From positions 21,176,001-21,240,000 of the forward strand of contig NC_091093.1 of assembly GCF_024713975.1 (NCBI RefSeq): DNA of 64,000 nucleotides. Reading direction: 5' to 3'. Under the pieces are notes generated by a model. The model was not told the origin of the DNA. It saw nothing but the letters and a program-made list of their open reading frames with translations, and did not search any database. Positions 31,337-55,629 of the stretch are shown in pieces. Origin of the DNA: Paralichthys olivaceus. Taxonomy: Eukaryota > Chordata > Actinopteri > Pleuronectiformes > Paralichthyidae. Position numbers and translations under genes: made by a program. Each line of letters opens with the position of its first letter. The stretch's first letter is position 1.

Positions 31337-34300
31337 ATGGGGGACATCGAGGCTCCCGGCTCTCGGCCGCCGCACCAGAACGCCCTGCTCTCGGTTCTGC
31401 CGAGCAAAGAGTTCTGCTCCTCCAGGAAAGGAATGCTGCTCATTGGTGAAGTGGTAAGAAATGACCAGGGGGATCTCCTCTGACACACACGAGGAGCAGG
31501 AGCTGTTACTGTGCCAGCGTTTCGCCCTGTGCGCACTGGAGCCATTGCGCGCTGGGTACTTTTAAAGTTCCGTGCAGCTTTGGCAGCTATGTGAACATTT
31601 AGAAATAACTTAAAGAGACTGCTCAAGTGTCACTTTGAATATAGGTCAGTCAGGTTTCCGTCACAAGGTTTCCATTAGTAAAGGGAGGAGCAGGGAGATC
31701 TTATAGCAAACTTGGGATACACATTTGTGGAAACATCTGGATTATGGACAGCGCATGAAGACTTATCCATAAGCAGCTTATTCATTGTTTTAAGAGTCAC
31801 CAGTGATCGAGCTGAACAACCTCCTGGTCTCATAGTTTTGTTGTCAGTTTGTGCATGATCGATTTAAAAAGCAAACTTTCAAAGTTTCTTATTAACAGTC
31901 GAAATGGATTTCATCAAACCAGGAACTGAAAGACTGATGGAGTTAGTCCTGCATCATGTGTCACTGACAGGAAAGGCTCTTCTGGCAGTAGCATGAACCC
32001 TCACATTTGTGTCATGTGACTTTCAGCCCATAAGAGCAGTTATCTCACCCACAGTCACATCCTCCAGCCTGTTGCCATAACATGAGGCCGAGAGTACAGT
32101 GCTCACTGTGTGTGAACTCTGCAGCCCCCTACACACACACACACACACACACACAGAGCACAGCCTCTCTACAGTGATTGTGCTCATCGCCCCCTGGGTA
32201 AAATTCTTCTTCTGTGACCCTGTGACCTCTGCTTCCCTCTGTATGTGTTGAGGAGGAGACTCAAAGCTTCAGGAGATTTGTGATACATGGTGCAGGGTTT
32301 ATATCTCTCTCTATAGGACCAGTAAGTGCAGGAGGCCTGTACATCTACTGAAGGATTACTGACTCATGTACAGAATACAGGTAAAAAGTCAAGTTAAGGT
32401 TGAGAGGGATGAAAAACTGGAAAATCCAATAAAAAAATCAGAATTACCTTAATGCAGTTCTGGTTCCTGATTCCCAACATCAGTGATGTTGATTAAGATT
32501 TAAATGTCTGATAAACTCAATCTCACACTTTGTACAGTATCATTTCATTACCAACTTTAACTAGAATTAAGTTTAAAGAAGAAAACTGCTGCCAGTCTCT
32601 GTGCATTATTCAATCACAAACAAATTTCCATTCATACACATTCTAACTCAGTTTTGGCAGATTTCAGTGCAGTGTTATTATAGTTTATACAATCCCATAC
32701 CTGGGTTCTACTGCATCGTGCATGTGGACTGTGTGAGCACAAACCCTCCCTGTGTAGCTTGAGAGTAAATCTCGTTGCAGTTAAGTATCAGAGTTTAATT
32801 GTGTTTCTGATGCAGCTCTTCAAGGCCGCGTTAGATCAGACCCTGAAGTCAACAGAGAGAAAAACAGCTCGTAGCTTCACCCTTATGCAGAGTGTTAGTC
32901 AGACACTCATATCCTGCTGAGCCTGCAGTATTATTCAGTCTGTCAAACCACTGTGTACCTCTCATTAGAATTCTCCGTCTCTGTCAGTGACAAGCTCCAG
33001 AAAGAAGGTGCACATTTTTGCAGCGTTTGAAATGTTTCCAAAACACAGATGAGTTGTTGATGACGGGCATGTGTTGTGGTTAATGTGTGAAAAGTGTGCC
33101 CCCCCCCCCCCCATCCTCCTCTTCATGTTGTAGAAACTGAAACAAAAATAATTATCAGAATTCTTTATTTAGGGTACTCAGGTTTCACTGTCTGCTCATT
33201 TCACTTTTTAAAAGCAGTGAAATGCTGCTCTCCTTCTGATCCTGTTACAAAAGGATCATATATCTCAATGTCAGGGTTTATAAATGATAACACAAAGTTA
33301 GTGAAATTATTTGTTGATTAAATGTGCAACTATCTGATTGAGTCATCTGATACAAATCTGGCAATTCATCATATAAATCACGTATCATGAAAAATGTCAA
33401 TCTTTCTCTGGTCCCTGCGTTTTCGTGGCTTTATGTCACCAGGGAGGTCATGAAGTTCATTTAGGCAAGATTCTGTAAAAACTACTGGAAAGATTAGCAT
33501 GAAACTTGGTGGAAGGATGTGGTGAGGGTTGAGGAAGAGGCCATTCAATGTTGGTGCAGACTCAATGCAGAAAAAAGGCGTTTTTCAACATTTTTGTTGA
33601 TTTCTCTGAGAATAAAAAAAAAATTATGATGGAAAAAATCTGGCATGTTTAAGGGACTGATATTTGTGTATGTGTGTGTTTGTGTATGTGTGTGTGTGTG
33701 TTTGTTTGTGTGAGTGTGTGTGTGTGCAATTTGGTACGCATCCAAAAAAAAATCCAGATCCAGTGAATCTTAAGGCCTAGCAGTCCCCTCATGAAACCTC
33801 AATGAAATACGCCCTATCTGGCAAAGTTAAAGAAAGAAAAAAGAAATTCTGGATCTTTTCCCCTCTGCATTGAAATGTATTGGTTGTTCCCTGACCCACA
33901 CCACATCCTTCTACTTCATTTTGTGGAAATGTATCTGTGCAATCTGTGCATTATACTGTCTCCAAACAAACAAACAAACGGACAGAAGGGAAAACACAAC
34001 CTGCTTGGCGGAGGTAATAAAACATTTTTGGATTTGCGCTGTTCACAACAAGACATTCGGAGATGTCATCTTGAGCTCTGCAATATTGTGATGGACATTT
34101 TGACTGATTTAATTCACCCAGTTGGTTATAAATGAAACAGTTAGAAGGAATGAGCAGTGAAAATAATCCGTGTTCTTCAGCCCTGGCACAGTTAAAATGT
34201 GTGATACCATGGAACTGTATGATGGCCTTTACTGCCCGCCCACCCACTGATGTGTCGTGTTTCAGTGCTGCGCAGCGATCGTCCCCACATCCCACAGTTT

Positions 34301-36051
34301 ATTCTTCAGAAGCAAACATTCACGAGGATTTTCCCAGAACCTCAGAGAAAAATCTCACTTTGCTGTCTTGGCTCTTTTTCTTTTAAAGTGCAGCAGCAGT
34401 CTGGGTTGAGTCAGGGGGAGTTCCTGGCCTCAGGCTGCTGTGGGATGACTGACTGAGACAAAGACAAGATGGCCGGGCCTGTTAGAGATTACAGTGTCTG
34501 GACTTGCTTTCATTTTGCACTGATATGGTGCGTCCATCTCCTCTGATGCTTTGCTTCAAACACAGGGCAGCTTTACTCTGTGATTAACTGCACAGGTTTA
34601 AACATCAGAGTGTTTGGTGTGAAAGCCTCGTGTGAATAAACATTGTCTATTAACAGATGTATCTGCTTACAGGAAGTGGCCCTGAAGCTGTAATGCACAC
34701 CGGCTCACAGCTTTGCTGCAGTGTAACATCTTGAAGGGAAAAGATTCAATTTTCACTTTATTTATAATTCAGATAAAGAATGTAAATTTGCCCTCAAGCA
34801 TCTTACTGAGAAACAAATAAACACACACATTTAACAGAAAAACATCTGTCTTTTCTTTTTTGTCTCAAACTCTCTCTCTGTTTAATGATGTGTTTTCAGG
34901 CTCTCTCCTTCATTTCGTTCGTGTGTTTCGCGGCGTCCACGGCTGCGGCCTTCGTCACCGTCCCTCTGCTGGAGTTCCTGGCCGCGCTCTTCTTGTTGTT
35001 TGCTTACTCCACCAAATTCAATGAAAGGTTCAAGGGCTTCCTCTGGCCTCTTATGGTGAGATCAATTCTGAAAATATGAAATTCAAAGCTTTTTAATGGG
35101 TAAACATGCCATATATGAAACTCCTCAAGTGCTGAAAAAAGTTGAGTTTGGTTTAATTTCTTTTCTCTCGAAGGATTTCATGAGATGTGTGACCGCCTCC
35201 ATCATCTTCTTCATCGTCTCAATAATGGCAGTGTCCAAATATGTGGACGGGTCCTCGAAGGCTGCAGGGGTAAAGACAACATCTCATCATTATTACTTAG
35301 TACATACATGTCCAACACCTCCTCTTATTCTTTTCCCACTGTTTCATATCTCCTTCTCTTCTCAGGTGTTTGGGTTCATCGCCACCATCGTGTTCGCTTT
35401 AGATTTTTACCTCATTTTTAATGAGCTGGCTAATTTCTTAAAGCAGGGAGGGGAGACCACCGAAGAGCCGTCAAGGCAGCAAGGTAACAGCACAAATATA
35501 AACATTTATATTAAACATAGACACGTGATTTTATATGAAGACAAAAGTTTTGATTTAATATCTGTTTTTCTTGTTTTGTAAGTATGGCTATTCAGTGTTT
35601 AAGTAGGCATACATGTATATATAAATATATATGTGTGCTAAATATATGTACTTAACATAATTCATATTAACATTCACTCACAAAACATTTTATATTTGTG
35701 AAGAACAATATTGTGGAATATCTGTTTACTGTAATAAAAGCAGTTTGCATAATCAAGTTTGATACCACTAGGGGGCAGTGAATATGAACCAACCCCTAAC
35801 ATAGCACAGTTGACTGCATCACTTCATGGAAATAAAACCTATAAATGTTTTCTTCGATATCACAGCTCAGTTAGTTTCATCATGTCAGAATTATATTTTT
35901 AGTTTGTCACCTTCTCTCACTGAAGTCACCAAACTTTCCAAGTCTCTCTTATTTTTGTACCTGGCGAACAGGAAGCACACGTGGAGAACTAACACACGTG
36001 TTTTGTCACTTTTATTTTCCAGATGAGTTTTCAGACTCTGACTCAGACTGA
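31337..36051 (+). CDS. cmtm3: CKLF-like MARVEL transmembrane domain protein 3, 5 exons
   Basis: Exons are 31337-31453, 34900-35055, 35174-35269, 35366-35483 and 36023-36051, encoding 171 residues. The N-terminal cytoplasmic part ends SSRKGMLLIGEV. Four hydrophobic segments follow, including LSFISFVCFAASTAAAF, LLEFLAALFLLFAYSTKFN, DFMRCVTASIIFFIVSIMAV and VFGFIATIVFALDFYLIFNE. The tail closes with the acidic run DEFSDSDSD. The block DFMRCVTA, SKAAGVFGF, DFYLIFNELANFLKQG and the SDSDSD end match human CMTM3 closely. MARVEL proteins of this group sit in endosomal and plasma membranes and affect receptor traffic. A perfect CTCF-like motif lies in intron 4 at 35765. Confidence 0.95.
32132..32155 (+). 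repeat. (AC)n microsatellite, cmtm3 intron 1
   Basis: About 12 AC units within the 3.4 kb intron 1 of cmtm3. A C-only run follows further on at about 33098-33112. Confidence 0.9.
33441..34019. mobile_element. Near-complete non-autonomous element with inverted ends
   Basis: The left end reads GGGAGGTCATGAAGTTCAT, then GGCAAGATTCTGTAAAAACT and GAAACTTGGTGGAAGGATG. The right part carries the reverse-oriented counterparts (for example GACCCACACCACATCCTTC) and ends CTTGGCGGAGGTAATA. The two arms are therefore inverted relative to each other around a TG-rich middle (33658-33726). No open frame codes for a transposase. Shorter relatives are at 42936, 52966 and 22305. Confidence 0.65.
35765..35778 (+). 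promoter_or_regulatory. CTCF-like motif CCACTAGGGGGCAG
   Basis: A perfect match to the CTCF core consensus, in cmtm3 intron 4. Occupancy is unknown. Confidence 0.45.
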
Positions 36052-38610
36052 GACCTGGAGGGATCTTCACCAGCGGATACGTTTACTACTCACTTACAAC
36101 AAGTAAACCTTTGCAGTAGAAATGTCCTCTGCTGTGCTGACATCTGTCTCGTCCCACCTCAACATTATTTGTGTGTGTGCAGTAGAAATCACATGGACAC
36201 ACTGACTTTGTCCTAATTACTCTCATCTGGGATTCTCGGTTCAGTCCTCTCGGGTCAAACATGTTTAAAGAGGAGAAACAGGATCCTCTGCAGCTTGAAA
36301 AGGTTTCTTCTGCTGGGCATCAAACACTTGTGTTTTTTTAAATTTTAGAATTCACTGTTCAGTGCAACTCATTTTGAAAACAACAGTTATTTTTCATCCC
36401 CAAACTAATTTTCAGAGTCTCCTTTGATTTTGGTAAAATATAAAAGCTCTCGATCGACCTGATTCTTTATCATAAAGCTGTGAACTCGGTGTCATATACT
36501 GAATTTTTAGAAGCTGTTTGTATCCACGTGTGACATCACTCAGTCTAGATCTGAATTTGTGACTGATATTGACTTTTGAGCCTGTAGTGTGACCTTAACA
36601 GATCTTTAACACTAAATGAATGTCTTTAGTGAATCAATGTTTACGAATGGCATCTTAAATAAGACAGGAGGCCTACACTCACTTGGCAGTTTATTAGGTA
36701 CACCTCACTAAAGTGCTTCTGTCGTTTTGTCCACTGTATTCTCTGTTATTCAATACAGTTCAACAATATATTATGATTTGGCGCTTTACAAATACCATTG
36801 AATTGAATTGAACAGCACAAAAATGATCACACAGTTCAATCAACACTGTGGGAAACAGTTTAAAACATAAATATAATTACCGCCCTGTTGTTTAATGCCA
36901 ACCAGGGCAGTTTCTGTTTACATACACGTTTTTTCCCAGACTCATATGAGGTCACCATGACCTTTGACCTTTGACCACTGAGACATGTGTGTTCACCAGA
37001 ATGTGACGGACGTCCAACCTGAAAACATAAAGGCTCCACTTTGGATTTATTGCAGGTTGGTTGTATCAGCGCGCATGAGTTCTAGCTGGGTGTACCACAT
37101 AAACTGTCTGTAAGAAGGGTGTAATCAGCTTTTATATATCACTATAAAGAAACTGTACAGTATTTAGACAAACTAGTTGGCGGCAGGTTGGCTGGTTACA
37201 ACCTCTGTCCAATCCTTTTAAATCTACAGGGGTAATAATGAAGCATTGCGTTAGTTCATGCAGGACACAGAGCCATGTGCTCATCAGCCACCCACCAATC
37301 ACAGCCCATTCTCTCAGCAAAGCGGCCCCTTTAAATACGGCAACTTGCCTCCACCACCCCAGCCGCCACCTTTTAGCACCGAGTCCGAACACGGTCGTGG
37401 TAAACGATATTCATCTTAAACAAACGTACATTGCCTGCTACGCCCAACAGGGGGTTCTGCACATGTTCCCTGTTTTATCTTAGCACGCTGCTCGGCTAAT
37501 CCACGGAACATCCAAAGAATGGAGCCTTCAGCGCCAATCAACTGTTTCCCCATTTGCAACAAATGGGTAAATCATGACAAAGTGTTCCTGACTGAAATGC
37601 CTCTATTTGTTTAAAGTTGACTTTTGAATTGACAGAGTTCCTGTGCTACAACCTTCTGCGGGTCAATACATTGCAACAGCAACAATGATGAATTTTTCAA
37701 ATCTATTCAGTGAACACAAAGTTGGAGAGCCTTTCCAGCCTGTCTGCTGTATGTATGTATGTATGTGTGTTTTAATAATGCATTGGAGTCACTTAATGCA
37801 GTATTATTTTCTTGAATGCTAAATATCAAATATGTGAATCGTTGTTTTTTTTTGCAGTTTCTGCTCATTTGTCTGATTCTTCAGTTCCTCCACTGCCACT
37901 ACTGAGAAATCAGATGCACTAAAACGCCACAGTGACTGTTTATGTACAACACATCTGCACTATACAAGTGTTATAAAACAGAAGTGAGAGTAGTTGATTT
38001 AAAATTGGCGTCAGTGGCCTCTGATTTCCATGTGGGATTTAAACTGACGTGGGAAAACACAAAGTACATCTACGAATTATTCACCATTGTACCTTATATG
38101 GGAGAGTTTTGTTTGTTGTGATGGTAAAAATTGTTTCATCTATATTAATATTCTGCTTTAATGGTGTCCTGGCAGAAATATACAGAATTGTACATGTATG
38201 ATTTTTAGTCTAAAATAAAAAAAAACAAATAAAATCCACGCCATGTGCTATAGAACGAGCCATGACTGATGCTAAACAGTGTGTGATGTCATACACAGTG
38301 TTATAACCGTCCTATCAAAACCCACAAGTCTCCACAACTCCAACATTTTCCACGTAAACAAAAATCGAATGGGATTTCAAATCGTTCATTCTTATGAAGT
38401 TGGGACAAATTTCCCACAATTCTTCACTTAATTACAACAAAACGTGTGCGTCAAATTAATCTCAACGTGAAGACGCAGTGCCAACACAGGCACGTTTTAG
38501 GCACCTTGCTGAAGGATTGTAGGTGAAATATAGTGGTTTTTTTACTGTTATGCTCTTTTGTCTTTTGTGAAAATAAATGTCTGAATAAAAACCTGAGCTA
38601 TTTTCAATAA
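36052..38610 (+). other. Likely cmtm3 3' UTR (about 2.5 kb)
   Basis: No coding sequence follows the stop. Two poly(A) signals, at 38572-38577 and 38584-38589, close the stretch. Within it are a SINE/LINE tail-like piece near 36690-36830 and a piece at about 36935-37045 reading TGACCTTTGACCTTTGACCA. The long UTR is inference, and shorter ends are possible. Confidence 0.5.
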
Positions 38611-40926
38611 TGTCCAAATCACTTTATTTAAATGATCGCTATAAACCGAAGTGAAGCCCACTGAGTGTTTAAAAATACGAGAATACAGCTGAGTACGGCT
38701 CCGTGCTGTACAGGACAGACTGTGTTGTATTTATTAACAAAGTTAAAAGGGAAAGAAATGAGCATCTCACTTTTAATTTCATTCAAACATTCATTCATTT
38801 ACACCTGATGTGTGTAAACTGTTTATATCACAACCTGGAAACTGATCGAAAACTTTTCTTTCTCATAAATACAACTTCTTCATAACAAACTGTGACTTGT
38901 ACATTAGGAAGCTTTTAAAAACACAATGGTCAGGTTATATTATCAAATAGTAAAATGCACTTGAATGATTTTGCTGCTGTTCAACAGTTTAAGTGATTCA
39001 TTGTTATAGTGTCACTCAAAAATCAAAATCCATCAATGTTCGGTGACAGATATAAATACAAACGTGATTGTCTTTCCATACAATTCTTTCAGTCACTAAA
39101 TCAAGAGAAAAAGCTGAACGTGGTATAAATTATTTGAAAACATGAGAAAAGTCTGATTATTCAAACATATCGTGTAATGTGAAAACCTCAGAGGGTATTT
39201 AAAAAGCACGTGCAGTTTTATTTTTCACACACAAATACACTTCTGGTCCTTATACACCCACACACACACACACACCCACACATACACAATGCTGTGGACC
39301 AGGAGATGGAGCCACAGAGTCAATTCAGACCCTGCACAATCTCACCCGAGCCAAATATACACACAGAGGTCTCACACAACAAAGAAAAACACAAACATGT
39401 GTAACTGTAGTGTTGATTCAATACATCACTTCGATGTGAGATGACAAATTAAATAAGCATTTCTTCCTTTAAACTAAAAAATAAGCAAAAATATGATTTG
39501 TTTTTAAAAACTTCCTGTTTCCTTGTCGACTACAAACAGGAAAAAAAATAAAACAATGTTCTGCAATCTGTGTACGAGCTGCAATGTGGAATGACAGATT
39601 TCATAACACGTGAAATGTGTGATAATATACTGTAGATACATACAGACATTTAATTCAAAGAGTTAAATACAGAGTTAAATGTTGTTAAATGTACCATATT
39701 TCCATCCCAATGTCTCCACCTGTACTTGACATTTCCTGTTTTTATTAAAAATGAATCATAATCCTCTGTGATCGTCCTGTCACGTGTGATAATAAGGAAG
39801 GCAATAGGAAGTACAGCGTTCACGTCGAGGCACCCTGTGATTTCATTTCAAACGTTTTCTAAGTTGTTCGATACCTGAGGTTCGGTTCAGACCGAGAGCA
39901 TCGATCAACAAATTGAGTTGCCTAAAGCCTCTGATAAGAAGCTTTGATTACATTTTCATCTCCTGGCTCACATAGATCCAGACATTCAATTTCTTTTAAT
40001 GCTGATGAGAATATTTTTTGTAAATATTACAACAATCTGGAATGGAGTGTTAGGAATTTTGACTTTGGTCTCGTAATTGTGTCCCTCAGGACGGATGTTA
40101 AACCAGGTCTGAACAGGATTTCTGTTTCACTCAGATATTTTGACCTCGTCTTTCACTTTCTGTCTTAATTGCAAGAAAGTAAAACCCTGTACTGTTACTC
40201 TACGCTTTCCATGGCAGAGATCGTAATAGTATCTAAAATAAAAGGTCATTACAGGTCATGTTAAAAGGTATTTTCAAAGTGTGATCTGTACATTAAAATA
40301 TTCAACGTCAGCGTGGAAACAAAAGACTGACCGGTGAAGTTGTGGTGTCTCTGTTTTCCTGCAGGTTACTGTGGGTTTCTGGTTCAGTGGCGTCCTGGAT
40401 CCACAATCGTATTTATTATTACCAAAGACTTTACAAACAGCAGCGTGTTCTAAGCAAACTGTACAAAAGCTGAGCTTCCTCCACTTCACTTCATTCACAG
40501 TGAAACACAACCCGATCTAAAGAAAAATCAACACCATCATCACTGATGCACAGTTGGAGGGAAGTCGACCTTCGTTGGTTCTTAGTGGACGTCGTCGTTC
40601 AGACTGTTAAAGATACGTGGATGATAAGTTTTATAATTTAACTTTCGATTGTCAAGACTCTCTCTGCGTGGAACTGCAGCCTGATACACAAAACCACAGA
40701 GCGCATCTGCAGCTGTGAAATGAAGATGTGTTCAGCAGCTGAGAAAGGAGACAGCACAGCTAAAGTGGTGTGATAAGAAGTCAAAAAGCGTGTGGCGAGC
40801 GTGAGCAGGCCGTTGTGCCGCAGACTTCACAGTCCTTACAGTTCTGAAGGCAGAGAGGTGTCCGTCTCAGCCGCCCAACGGTGGAGTGGCTTTCTCTTAG
40901 TCTTTCTTTTTACCATTTGCCAGCTT
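38590..40926 (-). other. Likely cmtm4 3' UTR (about 2.3 kb)
   Basis: Downstream of the cmtm4 stop on the minus strand there is no exon. A minus-strand AATAAA (read TTTATT at 38623-38628 on the plus strand) is the best terminal signal. It includes a CA microsatellite near 39258-39286. Confidence 0.5.
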
Positions 40927-53871
<12,945 letters not shown>

Positions 53872-54680
53872 GATGGTGATGGTTTTCGTGGAGGAAGCTG
53901 GACTCTCGACAGGGGGCTGCTACGACATATATTCACCGAGAACCGGGCTGTGTGGCGGAGAGCACACTGTGTTCCATGCAGGCTGGAGGAGGAGGAGGTG
54001 GATGGAGAAGACGAACCGGACAGTCCACTTTTCATAGCCTCCTTCCCCGCGGGGGAGAAAACCAGCAGCCGCGGCGGGAGCCCTTCCTCCTGCTCCCGGG
54101 CGTCAAACGCAGGAAAATCCGGCTGGTGTCCGTGTTCGCGTCGCCCTCCCTGCGGTGCTTCCTCCGGGACACACACGCTGCGTCTCTCCTTCAAACAGCC
54201 GCTCTTACAACTCTGTTAGGCGGGTCACTTGTTCGAGTCCCGGTGTCACTTCACCGTGGAGGGTTCTGGTTGAACAACAACAGATATGCTTACCGTGCGC
54301 GAGCCGCTGCGTGACCGGACCCGGACAAACATGGAGGCATTGTGGGAGAGAAGGCCGGAGAGGGAGCGTTTCTGTTCGCTATTGTAAACTTGATGAGGTC
54401 GGTGGGAACCAGCGGGGACCCGCAGGCTCAGGCTGCCTCCTGCTCTCACCAAGCGGCCGTGGTGGATACGGAGCTGCGGGGCGGGCGGGTTTGTCTCCGC
54501 CCCTCTGGAAACTGCACATTCTTGTGTCGGCTCTGCGCCAAGTTTCAAGTGTCCGCAAACACAGCCCCGCAACACGGATCCAGCAGGAGCCGACACTTCT
54601 GGAAGCTTCTCCCCGGCCTCTGCTCACCATCGTCCCCGCCCTGTCCCACCACAGTGTCCCTCCATTCTTCCAGGGATTAT
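53872..54680 (-). promoter_or_regulatory. cmtm4 CpG-island promoter and 5' UTR
   Basis: This is the most GC- and CpG-rich stretch in the window, directly upstream of the cmtm4 ATG on the minus strand. Long open frames on both strands (for example 54155-54769) follow from the low number of AT-rich stop codons and have no domain features. No TATA box is seen. Confidence 0.7.
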
Positions 54681-55629
54681 TGTTGAGATTATCATGGGGT
54701 GAGGGATGTTTGTTTCTTGTGGAGTTTCCCTGTAATTCTTTCGGGGCAACAACACATGTGATGACCTGAACAGTTTTATCTGTAAAATAATCTCCTCACT
54801 CTGAAATCAATCTGTGGGAGTCTGTTGCTGCCAGTGGAAGAAAAAAAGGAGGAATGCTACATTCAAATTATGAGATAAATGTAAAAACTATGAGATAAAT
54901 GTAAAAACTATGAGATAAATATCAGAAATATGACATAAAATATCCAAATTATTAGATGGTGTGTCACATTATGAGATAAAAGTCAGAATGTTAAGTCACT
55001 TTGAGATACTAAGTCATTATGTTGAGTTAGTATGACATGGTTTTGAGATATTAAGTAATCAGTCTGATTTATTAAGACATATTTTGAGTTACGTCAATAT
55101 CTTGAGAAAGTTTCTCATTATATTGACCTAGGGGATTTTTTTTTTACAAAATGGCAGCAATGGGGTTCCATATAAAAACTGGGGCGAGAGATGTTTTTAT
55201 AAGGTTAAAGAGTTCAGGGATGAACAGTCTGTAAATGTAAAAGTGGATTAAAATTTCTTTAGCTGGGATGATTGAACTACCCTTCCCTGCACTTTACTGC
55301 CCTCATATGGTTTTAGTGGGAACAAACTGTTGCCCAGGTTAATAACTGAGGGCTGGAGATGCTGGAAAAAATGTACATCATGTAAAATCTGTAGCTTTGG
55401 TGAAAATAAGCTATATGCATTCGTTAAAGTGCAATGATACAGATTTTAATTTAGTTTGTTTCTATTTTCAGCGAAACAATCAGTACTGTAGGTATCACTG
55501 ATTAATAATGACCCCATTTCATATTGTTTAGTGTTGTATGGAGATGGAATTAGTATTGTGGAGCTATGAAAGTGGTAAATGTTTTGTAATATCATTAAAA
55601 AAAAAATAGACACAAAAATATTTAAGTCA
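54681..55629. other. Intergenic cmtm4-dync1li2 with degenerate tandem repeat
   Basis: No gene is visible. From about 54865 to 55130 the unit ATTATGAGATAAA recurs with changing spacers such as GTCAGAA, GTCATTATG and TTTTGAGATATTAAG. This suggests an old, decayed minisatellite. Confidence 0.6.

Noticed and set aside
31024-31449. 141-residue open frame across the cmtm3 start region
   Set aside because: Reads through the CT microsatellite in a different frame from the cmtm3 exon 1 that matches the family.
54205-54250. tRNA-like word GTTCGAGTCCCGG
   Set aside because: Resembles a T-loop, but the flanking bases do not form a T stem and no matching acceptor or anticodon arm is present upstream.
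54155-54769. 204-residue open frame and overlapping frames on both strands
   Set aside because: Lies in the CpG-rich cmtm4 promoter and 5' UTR. Openness follows from high GC. No domain, and competing frames are equally open.
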